Shown here: piece after piece, positions 18,943 through 27,286 of the stretch | Layout of the letters: each line of letters begins with the position of its first letter | How positions within the stretch are numbered: position 1 is the stretch's first letter | Assembly (NCBI RefSeq): GCF_000300995.1 | Contig: NZ_AMRJ01000007.1 | Coordinates: forward strand, 1-64,000 | DNA length: 64,000 nucleotides | Direction: 5' to 3' | Source of the DNA: Alcanivorax hongdengensis A-11-3 | GTDB lineage: Bacteria > Pseudomonadota > Gammaproteobacteria > Pseudomonadales > Alcanivoracaceae | The notes under the pieces: generated by a model | Databases searched by the model: none | Told to the model about the DNA's origin: nothing | Seen by the model: only the letters and a program-made list of their open reading frames with translations | Program-made: the position numbers and the translations under genes

Positions 18943-20574
18943 ATGGCTGAATGGCTGATTATTATCGGGGTGACGGCGTTGATCGTCACTACCCTTGGGT
19001 TGATGCATGCGGCTGGCAGTCGTGGGCACAGTGCGCTTTTTTTCCTGATTCCGCTGGCCAGCCTCGGTCAGGTGCAGCGCAACTGGGAGGATTACCGCTG
19101 GTGGGCGCTGGCGCGGGTTGCTGCGCTATTGACCACGGCGGTGGGTATTGGCTTGCTGCTTCTCAGTGGTCAGGCCTTTCTGGGCTCGGCGGCTGCCCCA
19201 ATGGCGAGCCAGAGTGGCCAGGTCATGCGCGGTGAGCAGCGCGCCCAGAGCACGGCCTTCGTATCCTCCGAGGAGGCTGCCATGCTGGCCATCAAGGGCG
19301 AGGGAAAACCCCTGGCCGGCCGCCTGCACGGCAAGGCTTTCCACTATGACCGGGTGGCGTTGATCAACGGCGTGCTCACACTCAGCCAGGGGCGAGGCTT
19401 CCTCTCCGACCTGGAGGTGCGCATCGTGCTTGACTGGGACCCGGATGACATCACGGAAAGGCGCACACTGCTGATCAATCCCTCGGATCAGGATGCCCCC
19501 GTGGTACATCTGTCCTGGAAGCCGGAGGGCAAGGATTTCCCGGAAACGCGCATCTTCAAGGAAGGCTACAAGATGGAGCTGGCGCTGGCGCCGCTGGACA
19601 AGGAACAGCTCACCGGCAGCCTGGAACTGATTATGCCGGATAGCTACAAGAGCTACCTGGTAGGCGATTTCACCGCCTATACCAATAACCTGCGTTATCG
19701 CAACGGCCAGGTGGACCTGCATTATGATCACCCGGATACGCTGGCCCATGTGAGTCGGGAGTACCTGAACACGCAATTCCCGGAAGGGGCGCTGGATTCG
19801 ATACAGATCGACAACGTGCAGATGCACCGCAGCGAAGGCACTGGCGAGGTGGTGGCGAAGGTGATGCTTACCAACGGAGCGGTGCAGGAGCGCTCGTTGC
19901 AACTGGAAAAGAGCTCGGTGGGCTGGTCCGTGACGCCGGGCTCCATGGAAAGCCGGGAAATCAGCCCGGCCCGGGAAGGCGAATCGCAGCTGGTGGACCC
20001 GGCCACATTGCCCGAGCAGGAACAGACGCCCAGGGTGCCGGCGCCGGTGACCCGGACGTTCCCCGAGCTGGTCGCCTACAACGGCCAGCAGGTGACCATT
20101 GAAACCCGTGATGGCGACAGCTTGCCGGGTATTATCCGTGGCGTCGGTGCCGACAGCCTGAAACTGGAAATGGCGGTGGGCAGTGGTAGCGTGGAGCGCA
20201 ATGTGGATGCTGGCCAGGTGGTGTCCGTGCTGCTGGCCAATGGCCAGCAGGTCAACGTCAAGGGGGATGATGACAGCGCTGGCACGGCTCTGGAGACAGA
20301 GGATGACGGTAGCGTGGATAGCCCTCCAGCGACCCAGAGCAAGCCCGCCGAGCCTCCAGTGGCGCCATCAGTGACCAACAGTAAATTGCCGGCGTTGGGT
20401 CAACTGCAGGGCAAGGAAGTCACGGTCACTGCTGGCGATGGCAGCCAGCGCCGGGGCATTCTCACCGGGGTGGAAAGTGACCATGTGACCTTGAGCGTGC
20501 CCATGGGCGCGGGCAGTATGGAATACTTCTACGATCTGGACAGTATCAGCAATATCGAGGCGGTAAAGCATTGA
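18943..20574 (+). CDS. Membrane-anchored protein with two C-terminal Sm/SH3-like repeats, function unknown
   Basis: A 543-residue protein I cannot name. Two N-terminal hydrophobic helices (about residues 4-24 and 55-80) flank a short loop. The middle region (about 110-340) is a large probably extracytoplasmic domain with many beta-strand-like stretches (VRIVLDWDPDD, GSLELIMPDSYKSYLVGDF). Two related segments of about 45 residues close the protein: about 383-425 (GQQVTIETRDGD...GIIRGVGADSLKLE) and about 492-535 (GKEVTVTAGDGS...GILTGVESDHVTLS). They share a V-T-x(4)-DG...G-I-x2-G-V...D-x2-L/V pattern and a GSGS/GAGS turn, with an acidic linker between. The stop overlaps the next gene's TTG start. 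Confidence 0.7.
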   Translation: MAEWLIIIGVTALIVTTLGLMHAAGSRGHSALFFLIPLASLGQVQRNWEDYRWWALARVAALLTTAVGIGLLLLSGQAFLGSAAAPMASQSGQVMRGEQRAQSTAFVSSEEAAMLAIKGEGKPLAGRLHGKAFHYDRVALINGVLTLSQGRGFLSDLEVRIVLDWDPDDITERRTLLINPSDQDAPVVHLSWKPEGKDFPETRIFKEGYKMELALAPLDKEQLTGSLELIMPDSYKSYLVGDFTAYTNNLRYRNGQVDLHYDHPDTLAHVSREYLNTQFPEGALDSIQIDNVQMHRSEGTGEVVAKVMLTNGAVQERSLQLEKSSVGWSVTPGSMESREISPAREGESQLVDPATLPEQEQTPRVPAPVTRTFPELVAYNGQQVTIETRDGDSLPGIIRGVGADSLKLEMAVGSGSVERNVDAGQVVSVLLANGQQVNVKGDDDSAGTALETEDDGSVDSPPATQSKPAEPPVAPSVTNSKLPALGQLQGKEVTVTAGDGSQRRGILTGVESDHVTLSVPMGAGSMEYFYDLDSISNIEAVKH

Positions 20575-21473
20575 AGGTTCTGGTAACAGGTGGCAGCGGT
20601 TTCATTGGTCAGCATCTGTGTCGGCGTCTGGCGGCCCACGGGCATGACTTGATCGTGCTTAGCCGGCGCCCGGGCAAGGCGGCCAAGGTGTTGCCGGAGG
20701 ACACCCGGCTGATCCGCCGGCTGGACGAGATAGCCGATGATGAAATCGTCGATGGCATCATCAATCTGGCCGGGGAAAGCCTGTTTGCCGGCCGTTGGAG
20801 CGGCCGTCGCAAGGCGATTCTGATGGAGTCCCGGGTGGGGGTTACCAAGGACGTGGTGGCGCTGGTCGCCCGTCTGCAACGCAAGCCGGCGGTACTGGTC
20901 AGCGGCTCCGCCGTGGGCTTTTACGGCGATGCCGGCAATGCGGAGCTCACGGAAGACAGCGCCGCACGCAAGAAGGACTTCGGCTATCGCCTGTGTGATG
21001 CCTGGGAGCAGGCCGCCAGGCCAGTGTCCCGGCAGGGCGTGCGGCTGAGCCTGATTCGTACCGGTATTGTGCTGGGCCGTGATGGCGGCATGCTGGGGCG
21101 ACTGTTACCGCTCTACAAGGCCGGCCTGGGCGCCATGATCGGTGACGGCTCCCAGTGGCTCAGCTGGATCCATATCGACGACATGGTGGCCATTCTGGTG
21201 CGGGCACTGGAAACCCCGGGGGTGGAGGGCGTGTTCAACGCCTGTGCGCCGGCGCCGGTTACCCAGCGCGAGTTCCATCGCCAGCTGGCCCGCGAGGTCC
21301 ATCGGCCCGGCGTGCTGCGCATTCCTGCCCGGCTGTTGCAGCTGGGGCTGGGGGAGCAATCCACCATGCTGCTGGGCGGCCAGTGTGTCTTTCCGCGTCG
21401 CCTTGAGCAGCAGGGCTTCGTATTTCGCTTCCCGGATCTCTCGTCGGCACTGAGTCATCTTAGGAAACTCTGA
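20571..21473 (+). CDS. TIGR01777-family epimerase (SDR39U1/YfcH-like)
   Basis: A 300-residue atypical SDR. The N-terminal VTGGSGFIGQHLC is the NAD(P)-binding motif, NLAGESLFAGRWSGRRK is the family signature of TIGR01777, and VSGSAVGFYGD, LIRTGIVLGRDGGML and LSWIHIDDMV follow. The biochemical role of the family is not established. The start is TTG at 20571, overlapping the previous stop (TTGA), which implies coupling. The last three codons (Arg-Lys-Leu) lie at or past the boundary of the inserted 263-bp element, and the stop codon comes from that element, so the native C-terminus has been replaced. Confidence 0.85.
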   Translation: MKVLVTGGSGFIGQHLCRRLAAHGHDLIVLSRRPGKAAKVLPEDTRLIRRLDEIADDEIVDGIINLAGESLFAGRWSGRRKAILMESRVGVTKDVVALVARLQRKPAVLVSGSAVGFYGDAGNAELTEDSAARKKDFGYRLCDAWEQAARPVSRQGVRLSLIRTGIVLGRDGGMLGRLLPLYKAGLGAMIGDGSQWLSWIHIDDMVAILVRALETPGVEGVFNACAPAPVTQREFHRQLAREVHRPGVLRIPARLLQLGLGEQSTMLLGGQCVFPRRLEQQGFVFRFPDLSSALSHLRKL

Positions 21474-21725
21474 AAAACTCCTTACATGCTCAGCGTGGCC
21501 TGAAGCGTGCAGCTGTTGTGTCTTGTCACGACGGACAGGGGGGCTCCCTTTGCTAGGGGCAAGGCGCAGCAGATGTGCGCTTCAGGCCACGCCCTCCGGG
21601 GCTTACAGGCTGGCCCACACTCGTTGTTGCCCTTTTTCGATGGATCGACATACACCTTCAAAAGGCCGCCTAGATTGTGAACCAGCCTGTAAGCCTGAGC
21701 GTGCAAGGAGTTTTTCAGAGGTTCC
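21463..21725. mobile_element. MITE-like element with near-perfect terminal inverted repeats
   Basis: A 263-bp non-coding element. Its ends are inverted repeats of about 30 bp that begin GGAAACTCTGAAAAACTCC (left) and match the reverse complement of the right end with about four mismatches. It is flanked by a 3-bp direct repeat TTA (21460-21462 and 21726-21728), the TNA-type duplication expected of some IS5-family relatives. Between the ends are two perfect internal inverted repeats: 15 bp (21493-21507 with 21578-21592) and 14 bp (21600-21613 with 21682-21695). The whole can fold into a closed stem with two arms. No ORF for a transposase is present, so it would need enzyme supplied in trans. 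I assign no named family. Confidence 0.8.
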
Positions 21726-21741
21726 TTAACAAACGTTGACC

Positions 21742-21769
21742 CTTGAAATTGCCCGCCGGGCCCCTATCT
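21742..21769 (+). promoter_or_regulatory. Heat-shock (sigma-32) promoter of htpG
   Basis: CTTGAAA (21742-21748), a 13-bp spacer and CCCTATCT (21762-21769) match the RpoH consensus CTTGAAA / CCCCATNT at all but one position. It lies about 30 bp before the htpG ribosome-binding site and only 16 bp from the edge of the MITE-like element. Confidence 0.75.
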
Positions 21770-21807
21770 GTTTGTGATCAAGAACAAACTGCATTCAGGA
21801 GCCCCGT

Positions 21808-23661
21808 GTGAGTGCCACCAAACAGACCCATGGTTTCCAGGCAGAGGTATCGCGTCTTCTGCATCTGATGATTCATTCCCTGTACAGCAACCGGGAAATT
21901 TTCCTGCGCGAGCTGATTTCCAACGCCTCCGACGCCTGCGACAAGCTGCGCTTCGAGGCGCTGGACACCCCGGCATTGATGGAAGAAGACCCGGAGCCGG
22001 CCATTCGGCTGACCCTGGACAAATCCGCCGGGACCCTGACGCTCGCCGATAACGGCATCGGCATGAGCGAGGCGGAGATTATCGATCACCTGGGCACCAT
22101 CGCCCGTTCCGGCACGGAAAAATTTCTCGCCAGTCTGAGTGGCGACCAGAAAAAGGATGCCCAGCTGATCGGCCAGTTCGGGGTCGGTTTCTATTCCGCC
22201 TTTATTGTTGCCGACAAGGTCACCGTGGAAAGTCGCCGGGCGGGCCTGGCGGCCAGCGAGGGTGTGCGCTGGGAAAGCGATGGCCAGGGCGAATTCAGTG
22301 TGGAGAGCATTGAACGTGCCGAACGGGGCACGGCGGTGATTCTGCATTTGCGCAAGGATGCAAAGGAATTTCTCGACGATGGCAAGATTCGACAGGTGGT
22401 GGGCCAGTATTCCGACCACGTGGCGTTCCCCATCAGTCTGGCGGTGGCCGGTGATGACAAGGCACCGGAAACCATCAACTCTGCCACGGCCCTGTGGCAG
22501 CGTGCCCGTCAGGAGATTTCAGACGAGGAGTACGAGAATTTCTACAAGCACATCAGCCATGATTTCGAAGCGCCACTGAACTGGAGCCACAACAAGGTGG
22601 AAGGCAAGCTGGAGTACACCAGCCTGCTTTTCACACCGCCACGGGCGCCGTTTGATCTCTACCACCGTGAGGCCAGTCGCGGCCTGAAACTGTATGTGCA
22701 ACGTGTCTTCATCATGGACGATGCCGAACAGTTTCTGCCGCAGTATCTGCGCTTCATCAAGGGGGTGATCGACGCGCCCAATCTGCCGTTGAATGTCAGT
22801 CGTGAGCTGCTGCAGGACTACGGCCCGGTGAAAAAAATTCGCACCGCGCTTACCAAACGCGTGCTGCAGATGCTGAAAAAACTCAGCAAGGATGAGGAAA
22901 AATATTCACGCTTCTGGGCCCAGTTTGGTCAGGTGCTCAAGGAAGGCATTGGCGAAGACCCGGATAACCGTGACGCCGTGGCGGCGCTGCTGCGTTTTGC
23001 CAGCAGCGAACAGGGCGACAGCCTGACCTCCCTGGATGATTATCTGGCACGCCGCAAGGACGGGCAGGGCAAGATTTACTATCTGCTTGGTGACAATGCT
23101 GCGGCGGCGCGCCAGAGCCCACACCTGGAGGTGTTTCGCAAGAAGGGCATCGAGGTACTGCTTCTCAGTGACCCGGTGGATGAATGGATGATCAGTTATC
23201 TGGACCGTTACCAGGAGGTGCCGCTGGTCAATGCCGCTCGCGGTGAGCTGGATCTGGACGGCGAAGACAAGCCTGACGACGCCGAGCAGGATAACGCGCT
23301 GATCAAGCGTCTGCAGGAAAGTCTCACCGGCCAGGTGGAGGCGGTGCGGGCCACGCGCCGGCTGGTGGATTCGCCGGTCTGCCTGGTGCTGGCTGAAGAC
23401 CAGCTCGGCCCGCAGATGCGTCGCATGCTGGAAGCGGCTGGCCAGCCGGTGCCGGAGATGTTGCCGGTGCTGGAAGTGAATCTGGATCACCCGCTGCTGA
23501 AGGCACTGGACAGTCAGGAACCGGGGGCCGACTTCAGCGAGCTGGCCGGCTTATTGCTGGATCAGGCGATGCTGGCCGAAGGGCAGCTGCCACGGGACCC
23601 GGCCGCCGCCGCCCGTCGCATGCATCATCTGCTTAGTCGCGCGGTAACGCCAAACGCCTGA
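21808..23661 (+). CDS. htpG: Molecular chaperone HtpG (Hsp90)
   Basis: A 617-residue ATP-dependent chaperone of the GHKL fold. The N-terminal ATP site is complete: REIFLRELISNASDACDKLR (Glu and Asn), LADNGIGM, GTIARSGT and GQFGVGFYSAF. The middle domain has the ATP-contacting Arg region (PLNVSRELLQDYG) and the C-terminal dimerisation domain ends at a family-typical length. The GTG start at 21808 lies 6 nt after AGGAG. A sigma-32 promoter upstream indicates heat-shock induction. Confidence 0.96.
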   Translation: MSATKQTHGFQAEVSRLLHLMIHSLYSNREIFLRELISNASDACDKLRFEALDTPALMEEDPEPAIRLTLDKSAGTLTLADNGIGMSEAEIIDHLGTIARSGTEKFLASLSGDQKKDAQLIGQFGVGFYSAFIVADKVTVESRRAGLAASEGVRWESDGQGEFSVESIERAERGTAVILHLRKDAKEFLDDGKIRQVVGQYSDHVAFPISLAVAGDDKAPETINSATALWQRARQEISDEEYENFYKHISHDFEAPLNWSHNKVEGKLEYTSLLFTPPRAPFDLYHREASRGLKLYVQRVFIMDDAEQFLPQYLRFIKGVIDAPNLPLNVSRELLQDYGPVKKIRTALTKRVLQMLKKLSKDEEKYSRFWAQFGQVLKEGIGEDPDNRDAVAALLRFASSEQGDSLTSLDDYLARRKDGQGKIYYLLGDNAAAARQSPHLEVFRKKGIEVLLLSDPVDEWMISYLDRYQEVPLVNAARGELDLDGEDKPDDAEQDNALIKRLQESLTGQVEAVRATRRLVDSPVCLVLAEDQLGPQMRRMLEAAGQPVPEMLPVLEVNLDHPLLKALDSQEPGADFSELAGLLLDQAMLAEGQLPRDPAAAARRMHHLLSRAVTPNA

Positions 23662-23685
23662 TTGTTTCCATCACGGGGGGCGCTT

Positions 23686-24753
23686 ATGATGCCAAAAACG
23701 CAGTACAAGGCGCCCCGCTTTATGGAGCAGACACAGCATACCGCCGCCATTCTCGGCGGTGGCAGTTTTGGCACTGCCATGGCCAGTATCCTGGCTGCCA
23801 ATGGTCATCAGGCGCGGCTCTGGGTTCGTGACCCGGAGACCGCCGCCGCCATCAATCTGGACCGGGAAAATCCCCGTTACCTGCCCGGTGCCGAACTGCC
23901 TGAGGGGGTAACCGCCACCGACAGTCTGGAAGAGGCGCTCAATCAGGCCTCCCTGGTGTTTGTGGCGATTCCCAGCAAGGCCTTCATCGATGTGCTTCGC
24001 CAGGCTCGCCAGTGGGTGCCCGACGGCACCATTGTGGTTAGCTGTACCAAAGGCATCTATGCCGACGGCTTTTTGCTGATGAGCGAGCTGCTCATGCGTG
24101 AATGGCCCCACGCCCGGGTAGGCGTGCTCAGTGGCCCCAACCTGGCTAAGGAAATCGTCGAGAAGAAATTCACCGGCACGGTGATTGCCAGCCCGGATGA
24201 AGCCCTGTGCAGTACCATTCAGACCGCACTGGGCTGTGAGTACTTCCGGGTCTACGACAACGCCGATATCTATGGCGTGGAGCTGGGCGGCGCCCTGAAG
24301 AACATCTATGCGGTGGCCTCCGGCATGGCGGCCGCCATCGGTGTGGGGGAGAACAGCCGCAGCTTCATGATCACTCGGGCACTGGCGGAAATGAGCCGTT
24401 TTGCCGTGGAGCTGGGGGCCAACCCCATGACCTTCCTGGGGCTCTCCGGGGTTGGCGATCTGATCGCTACCTGCTCGTCGTCCCTGTCGCGCAATTACCA
24501 GGTCGGTTTTCAGCTGGGGCAGGGCAAGAGCGTGGAACAGGCGGTGGCCGAATTGGGCCAGACCGCCGAGGGCATCAATACCATCAAGCTGGTGGCCGAC
24601 AAGGCCGCCGAGCTGCAGGTCTACATGCCGCTGGCCACCGCGCTGTACCGGGTGATCTATCATGGTGAGCCGCTGGAAACGGTGATTTACCAGCTGATGA
24701 GCGGTGAATACCAGCATGACGTGGAATTCAGTGTCTCCGGAGTGACGCCGTGA
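23686..24753 (+). CDS. gpsA: Glycerol-3-phosphate dehydrogenase [NAD(P)+]
   Basis: A 355-residue enzyme reducing dihydroxyacetone phosphate to sn-glycerol-3-phosphate for phospholipid synthesis. The N-terminal ILGGGSFGTAMASILA binds NAD(P); LSGPNLAKEIVEKKFT and YGVELGGALKNIYAVASGMA (catalytic Lys in LGGALKN) are family signatures. The start at 23686 is favoured by a GGGGGG tract 6 nt upstream; an internal ATG at 23722 (MEQTQHTAAIL) would give 343 residues and matches the usual N-terminus equally well. It ends in a GTGA overlap with sixA. Confidence 0.95.
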   Translation: MMPKTQYKAPRFMEQTQHTAAILGGGSFGTAMASILAANGHQARLWVRDPETAAAINLDRENPRYLPGAELPEGVTATDSLEEALNQASLVFVAIPSKAFIDVLRQARQWVPDGTIVVSCTKGIYADGFLLMSELLMREWPHARVGVLSGPNLAKEIVEKKFTGTVIASPDEALCSTIQTALGCEYFRVYDNADIYGVELGGALKNIYAVASGMAAAIGVGENSRSFMITRALAEMSRFAVELGANPMTFLGLSGVGDLIATCSSSLSRNYQVGFQLGQGKSVEQAVAELGQTAEGINTIKLVADKAAELQVYMPLATALYRVIYHGEPLETVIYQLMSGEYQHDVEFSVSGVTP

Positions 24754-25226
24754 AGCTGTACCTGTGTCGCCACGGGCAGGCGGTCTCCCAGGCCGCTACG
24801 GATGCACTCCGGCCGCTGACCGAAACCGGCGAAGCGGCCGTACTGGCCCACTGGCAGGCCCTGCAGGCGGCCGGTATTCCGGTCAACCGGATTATCGCCA
24901 GCCCCTATCTGCGAGCCCAGCAAACGGCCAGCTGCATCCAGCGCGTCTACCGTTCACTGGACATCATCACCTGTGAGGCCCTGGTGCCGGAATCCGCACC
25001 CCCCGCCGTTTTCGACTGGTTGCAGGGTGAGAGCCTGCCCAATGGCACGGTGCTGGTCAGTCATATGCCGCTGGTGGCGCTGTTGACCGCACAATGGACC
25101 GGGAGTGGCCAGCGCTGCGGCTTCAACGTGGGCACGGTGGCCTGTCTGGATGTGGAAGTGTGTGTGGCTGATGGCGCCCGTTTGCTGTGGATGAGCAGCC
25201 CGGGCGAGAGTCTGCCTTTCCGCTGA
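24750..25226 (+). CDS. sixA: Phosphohistidine phosphatase SixA
   Basis: A 158-residue histidine-phosphatase superfamily protein. The catalytic motif is LCRHG (R7, H8, G9), and a second His sits in VSHMPLV around residue 109. SixA removes phosphate from histidine phosphotransfer domains and related phosphohistidine proteins. The GTG start overlaps the gpsA stop, and an intrinsic terminator lies about 180 bp downstream. gpsA-sixA adjacency is common in gammaproteobacteria. Confidence 0.88.
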   Translation: MKLYLCRHGQAVSQAATDALRPLTETGEAAVLAHWQALQAAGIPVNRIIASPYLRAQQTASCIQRVYRSLDIITCEALVPESAPPAVFDWLQGESLPNGTVLVSHMPLVALLTAQWTGSGQRCGFNVGTVACLDVEVCVADGARLLWMSSPGESLPFR

Positions 25227-25402
25227 TCGCGCTGGTACGCCCGTTCAGATGCTATTCTCTGCCGTCCGGCGCCAGGCGCTGGGCAGAGGCTGGGTGGCTG
25301 ACTAATCTGAAATTGACAGCGGGCAACAGGCAATCAAACAGGCAGAACTCCTTCCGCTCGCTGTCATCGCGCAGTGGGGGGATACCACGCATGTGTGCTT
25401 GA
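25227..25402 (+). other. sixA 3' region with paired segments
   Basis: This 176-bp stretch runs from the sixA stop to the terminator. It can form CTCTGCC/GGCAGAG (25257-25263 with 25282-25288) and GACAGCG/CGCTGTC (25315-25321 with 25359-25365). It is either a long structured 3' untranslated region or a small RNA ending at the terminator; an extended -10 TGCTATTCT lies at 25250-25258. No ORF with support was seen. Confidence 0.3.
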
Positions 25403-25429
25403 AGGCGCCGGTTTACCGGCGCTTTTTTT
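25403..25429 (+). terminator. Intrinsic terminator downstream of sixA
   Basis: GCGCCGG (25405-25411) and CCGGCGC (25416-25422) form a stem with a TTTA loop followed by T7 (25423-25429). Confidence 0.9.
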
Positions 25430-25459
25430 ATGTCCGTTTTTATGTCCGCGTTGCAGGTC

Positions 25460-26674
25460 TCAGCCCGGTTGTTCGTTATTGTCTGTCTCGGCGGGCCACT
25501 CCAGCCGTTCGATGGGCTGGCCATCGGCGGCCACCAGATTAATGCGCATGGGCAGGCCCGCCAGCCATTCCAGCCCGTCCGAGTGTCGCATCTTGCGTAG
25601 ATAATCCTTTACCCGGCCGCTGATCCAGGGGTGCAGGGTGGCCTTGATGGCGACCTCCTGGCAGCGGCGCCCCCGCTGTGCCTGCCACTCCTGAAGGCCC
25701 GAGCGCATCACCGCATAGTGGCTTTGAAACTGCTCGAAGTCGTCGGCCACCAGATAAATGTCATAGCGATATAGGCTGCCACGCCAGCTTCGGCCGGTTT
25801 TTTCTTCCCGCAGGCGCAACCGCGGGGCCAGGGCCACTGCCGGTGGCTCATGGACGGGCTTGAACGCCGCCGGGGTGGACGCCTGCGGCAGGCTGTCGAG
25901 CAACTCGATAACTGCGGTACCGTCAGCCGGGCGCTGTTCCCGGTCCTTGGCCATCAGGCGGCGTAGCAGGGGCTGGTAGCGGCGCACAGCACGGGGCAGC
26001 AAGGGCACCGGATCCTGCAGGTGTCGTTCTGCCATCCGCGCCGGGCTGTCGGCCTGGAAGGGCGGCTCGCCGGTGAGCATTTCATGCAACACGCAGCCCA
26101 GTGCATAGAGATCGGCGCGGGGGTCGAGCTCGTCGGCGCGATGCTGTTCCGGGCTCATGTATTTGGGCGTGCCGAGACGGGCGTGACTGTCGAGCACATT
26201 GCGATGATTGACGGTACTGGCGGCAATGCCGAAATCCATCAGCAGCGCCGAACCATCAGCGCGGAACATGATGTTGTCCGGCTTCACGTCCCGGTGGATG
26301 AATCCATGCTCACCGGCGTAGTGCAGTGCCATGGCCATCTGCCGCAGCACCTGTTCGACCTGGGCGGGCTCCATGCCTTCGCGAATACGCTGTTTGAGAC
26401 TGCCACCGGTGACATATTCCATGCTCAGGTAGTAATAGCCCTGATGTTCACCCACATCATAGACCGGCACGATGTGCGGATGGTTGAGCCGGGCAATGGT
26501 TCTGGCCTCGTGCATGAAACGCTCGGCAAAACTGGGCTCCAGAGCCAGCGAGGGTGTCAGTACCTTGATGGCGACCTGTCGTTCGAAGGAGTGCTGGGTG
26601 GCAAGAAAGACATGGGACATGCCGCCTTTGCCAAGGCGGCCGGTAATGCGGTAACCGGGGAGTGTAATAGCCAT
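25460..26674 (-). CDS. Serine/threonine protein kinase with unknown C-terminal domain
   Basis: A 404-residue cytosolic kinase of the PknB-like (Hanks) type. The kinase domain spans about residues 8-265: glycine loop GRLGKGGMSHV, ATP Lys37, helix-C Glu56, catalytic HRDVKPDN (127-134), DFG (147-149) and a GTPKYMSPEQ activation segment end, so it looks active. There is no transmembrane helix or PASTA repeat. Residues about 300-400 (from YRYDIYLVADDFEQF to the end) form a separate domain I do not recognise. It lies 46 bp after a single-domain response regulator on the same strand, suggesting a shared pathway. Confidence 0.88.
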   Translation of the reverse strand: MAITLPGYRITGRLGKGGMSHVFLATQHSFERQVAIKVLTPSLALEPSFAERFMHEARTIARLNHPHIVPVYDVGEHQGYYYLSMEYVTGGSLKQRIREGMEPAQVEQVLRQMAMALHYAGEHGFIHRDVKPDNIMFRADGSALLMDFGIAASTVNHRNVLDSHARLGTPKYMSPEQHRADELDPRADLYALGCVLHEMLTGEPPFQADSPARMAERHLQDPVPLLPRAVRRYQPLLRRLMAKDREQRPADGTAVIELLDSLPQASTPAAFKPVHEPPAVALAPRLRLREEKTGRSWRGSLYRYDIYLVADDFEQFQSHYAVMRSGLQEWQAQRGRRCQEVAIKATLHPWISGRVKDYLRKMRHSDGLEWLAGLPMRINLVAADGQPIERLEWPAETDNNEQPG

Positions 26675-26720
26675 TGCCTGTCTGGGTTCCGGGTCGTCCT
26701 GACCGTGCCGGTATCAATAA

Positions 26721-27224
26721 TCAGTTCTGGTCGCCGTAGATCGCCTTCATCTCCGCCTCGGAACGGCGGGCAGCGGCCAGCTTGGCTTCCAGGCGCTTCT
26801 TCTGCTGATCCAGGCCGACAAAGAAGTTCACCTTGCTTTGCAGTAGTTGTGGTGCAATCGGCTTGAACAGGTAATCCACCGCGCCACAACGATAGCCCTG
26901 CTGGACAAAACGCTCTTCCTTGGACAGGGCCGTGACGAAAATAATCGGTACGTGGCGGGTACGTTGATTGGAGCGCATCAGCGTGGCCACTTCAAAGCCG
27001 TCCATCTCCGGCATCTGTACATCCAGCAGAACCAGGGCGTAATCATTCTTGAGCAGCTTGGCCAGCGCTTCATTGCCACTGGTGGCGCTTTCCAACTCGC
27101 AGTCCATGTCTTCCAGCACCACTTCCATGGCCACCAGGTTCTGTGGGGTGTCGTCGACCATCAGCACCCGGGAGGGCGCCAGGTCCAGATTGTCGTCATT
27201 GTTGTTCGCGGTAATGGCGGTCAT
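26721..27224 (-). CDS. Single-domain response regulator (receiver domain)
   Basis: A 167-residue CheY-like protein. The receiver has the acidic pair D24-D25, phospho-acceptor D68 in LLDVQMPEMDG, T98 and K121 (LFKP), so it should be phosphorylated by a histidine kinase. Residues about 130-165 are a charged helix likely to be a short coiled coil (LDQQKKRLEAKLAAARRSEA). There is no DNA-binding output. No histidine kinase is adjacent; the neighbours are a Ser/Thr kinase and a voltage-sensor-like protein. The arrangement suggests it scaffolds or tunes those proteins, which is inference. Confidence 0.88.
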   Translation of the reverse strand: MTAITANNNDDNLDLAPSRVLMVDDTPQNLVAMEVVLEDMDCELESATSGNEALAKLLKNDYALVLLDVQMPEMDGFEVATLMRSNQRTRHVPIIFVTALSKEERFVQQGYRCGAVDYLFKPIAPQLLQSKVNFFVGLDQQKKRLEAKLAAARRSEAEMKAIYGDQN

Positions 27225-27286
27225 GGTCGCAGCAGGCCTGAAACGCTAATCGGTACATGTTCGTATGATAATCTGAGACTCACGTC

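Noticed and set aside
23662-23721. TTG at 23662 as the gpsA start
   Set aside because: It adds residues absent from the family, and better ribosome-binding sites exist at 23686 (or 23722).
25250-25429. A stand-alone small RNA gene between sixA and the kinase
   Set aside because: The candidate -10 overlaps the first hairpin arm, so the structure makes more sense as the sixA 3' untranslated region. RNA-seq could overturn this.
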